Positions 63,171 through 64,000 of a stretch of 64,000 nt of DNA are shown piece after piece. The notes under the pieces are model-generated. The model searched no databases, was not told the origin of the DNA, and saw only the letters and a program-made list of their open reading frames with translations. The number at the start of each line of letters is the position of its first letter. Within the stretch, counting starts at the first letter, position 1. The DNA comes from Rotaria socialis. Its lineage: Eukaryota; Rotifera; Eurotatoria; Philodinida; Philodinidae. The translations under genes were made by a program, and so were the position numbers. Where the stretch lies: assembly GCA_905331475.1 (NCBI GenBank), contig CAJNYU010003364.1, forward strand, positions 372,001 through 436,000, given 5' to 3'.

Positions 63171-64000
63171 TCTTTTAATCCTATTAAATATCCAGAATAA
63201 ATATAACTAGATATTGAAACATGATTTCATCAATGTGATCTTTTTTTCTTTTTTTTTATTATCCCGAGTGAAATCTATATGTTTAATTTGAAGGTTTTTC
63301 ATAAAAATAAATTTACTACAGTCCTTTTTTTTAGATATAAAAATAAATAAAACTATCATTTTTCAGTGTAAAAACTCTATTTGACGTATGATCAATATAG
63401 AACAAAATTCCATTGAAAATAGAATGACTATATGAGAACTTTTTTTCTACCATAGATCAAAGTAGGTCACAATGTCATTTGTCATTTATAAACATAAATT
63501 TTTCACATATCTATTTATGATTAATTCTCCGTGGATTAGTTCTTTTACTAAAAAGAATAAATCATTGTATTGTTGAGCTATAGAAGTAAGATCTTTGTAA
63601 TTATTTTCTTCTTAGTGTGTAAATTTTTGTAGATTTTGAATAGCTATTTTAATTAGAATAGATAAATATTTTCTTATTTATCCAAGAAAAAACAAATTTT
63701 ATTCTTTAATAGTGGTACCGTAAGGAAAGAAAAAAAAAGACTCGTGAATAATACTTCAAATATAAGAGAGGAAAAATTTTTAGCAAAAAATGTCGCCAAT
63801 AGTGATAACAACACGTAACTAACTTTAATATGACGATGAAAAAGCATCATAAATGATGACAGCAACAATACAAAAAAAAATTAATAAATGCAATACTTCG
63901 ATTTCATCTATTTGATTTTAATTTTATACATATATATATATATATTATGATCTTTGTTCGAGTCTATGCATCTTGTACTTTTACTCCTTTCTTTCGTTCT
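63171..64000. other. Non-coding stretch at window end
   Basis: AT-rich with poly-T runs and a (TA)n run at about 63929-63944. No gene recognised. Confidence 0.5.

Overview
This window is AT-rich eukaryotic DNA from a metazoan. The genes (ELMO, CDK2AP1, MRI1, M6PR, TATDN, UTP11, SRFBP1, Na/K-ATPase beta, a paired-like homeobox gene, GET1, V-ATPase F, SCAP, TLK, MSK) are animal orthologues. They are densely packed on both strands, and most introns are GT-AG and only about 49-70 nt long. That combination, with low-copy and mostly decayed transposons, fits a bdelloid rotifer such as Rotaria or Adineta. The species call is inference. Gene identities rest on family motifs and on splice joins I phased by hand; no database search was run.

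Layout. 1-2465: 3' part of ELMO (+), then CDK2AP1 (+). 3886-6007: MRI1 and a 5'-truncated M6PR, both (-). 6100-16610: an accessory island with a CACTA/CMC-like transposase relic (+), a TatD-family gene (-), a second DDE transposase relic with frameshifts (-), an assembly gap, tRNA-like pseudogenes, minisatellites, a composite inverted-arm element and a MITE. 17132-22326: two convergent paralogous type II glycosyltransferase-like genes, the second split by a 2.8-kb repeat-bearing intron. 22824-30507: UTP11, SRFBP1 and ATP1B, all (+). 30508-33608: an intergenic stretch with a solo LTR inserted in an older repeat. 33609-36126: homeobox gene (+), GET1 (-), ATP6V1F (-). 37095-46861: SCAP and TLK, both (+). 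46862-51679: mostly non-coding, with two nested hAT-like MITEs and a small RGG-type gene broken by a 247-bp insertion. 53198-57298: MSK-type kinase (-, 16 exons). 59925-63170: a mucin-like, LRR-containing single-pass membrane protein (+) whose 5' end lies in an assembly gap.

The genes are not one pathway. They are housekeeping and signalling genes: ribosome assembly (UTP11, SRFBP1), methionine salvage (MRI1), membrane trafficking (M6PR, GET1, SCAP), ion pumping (ATP1B, ATP6V1F), chromatin and stress kinases (TLK, MSK), and engulfment signalling (ELMO). I did not find an evident new defence-like system. The strongest unusual signals are transposon footprints with visible target duplications, notably an exon insertion whose removal exactly restores an open frame, and lineage-specific changes in conserved proteins (loss of the MELADL motif in SCAP, a Ser/Thr insertion in the MSK C-terminal kinase domain).
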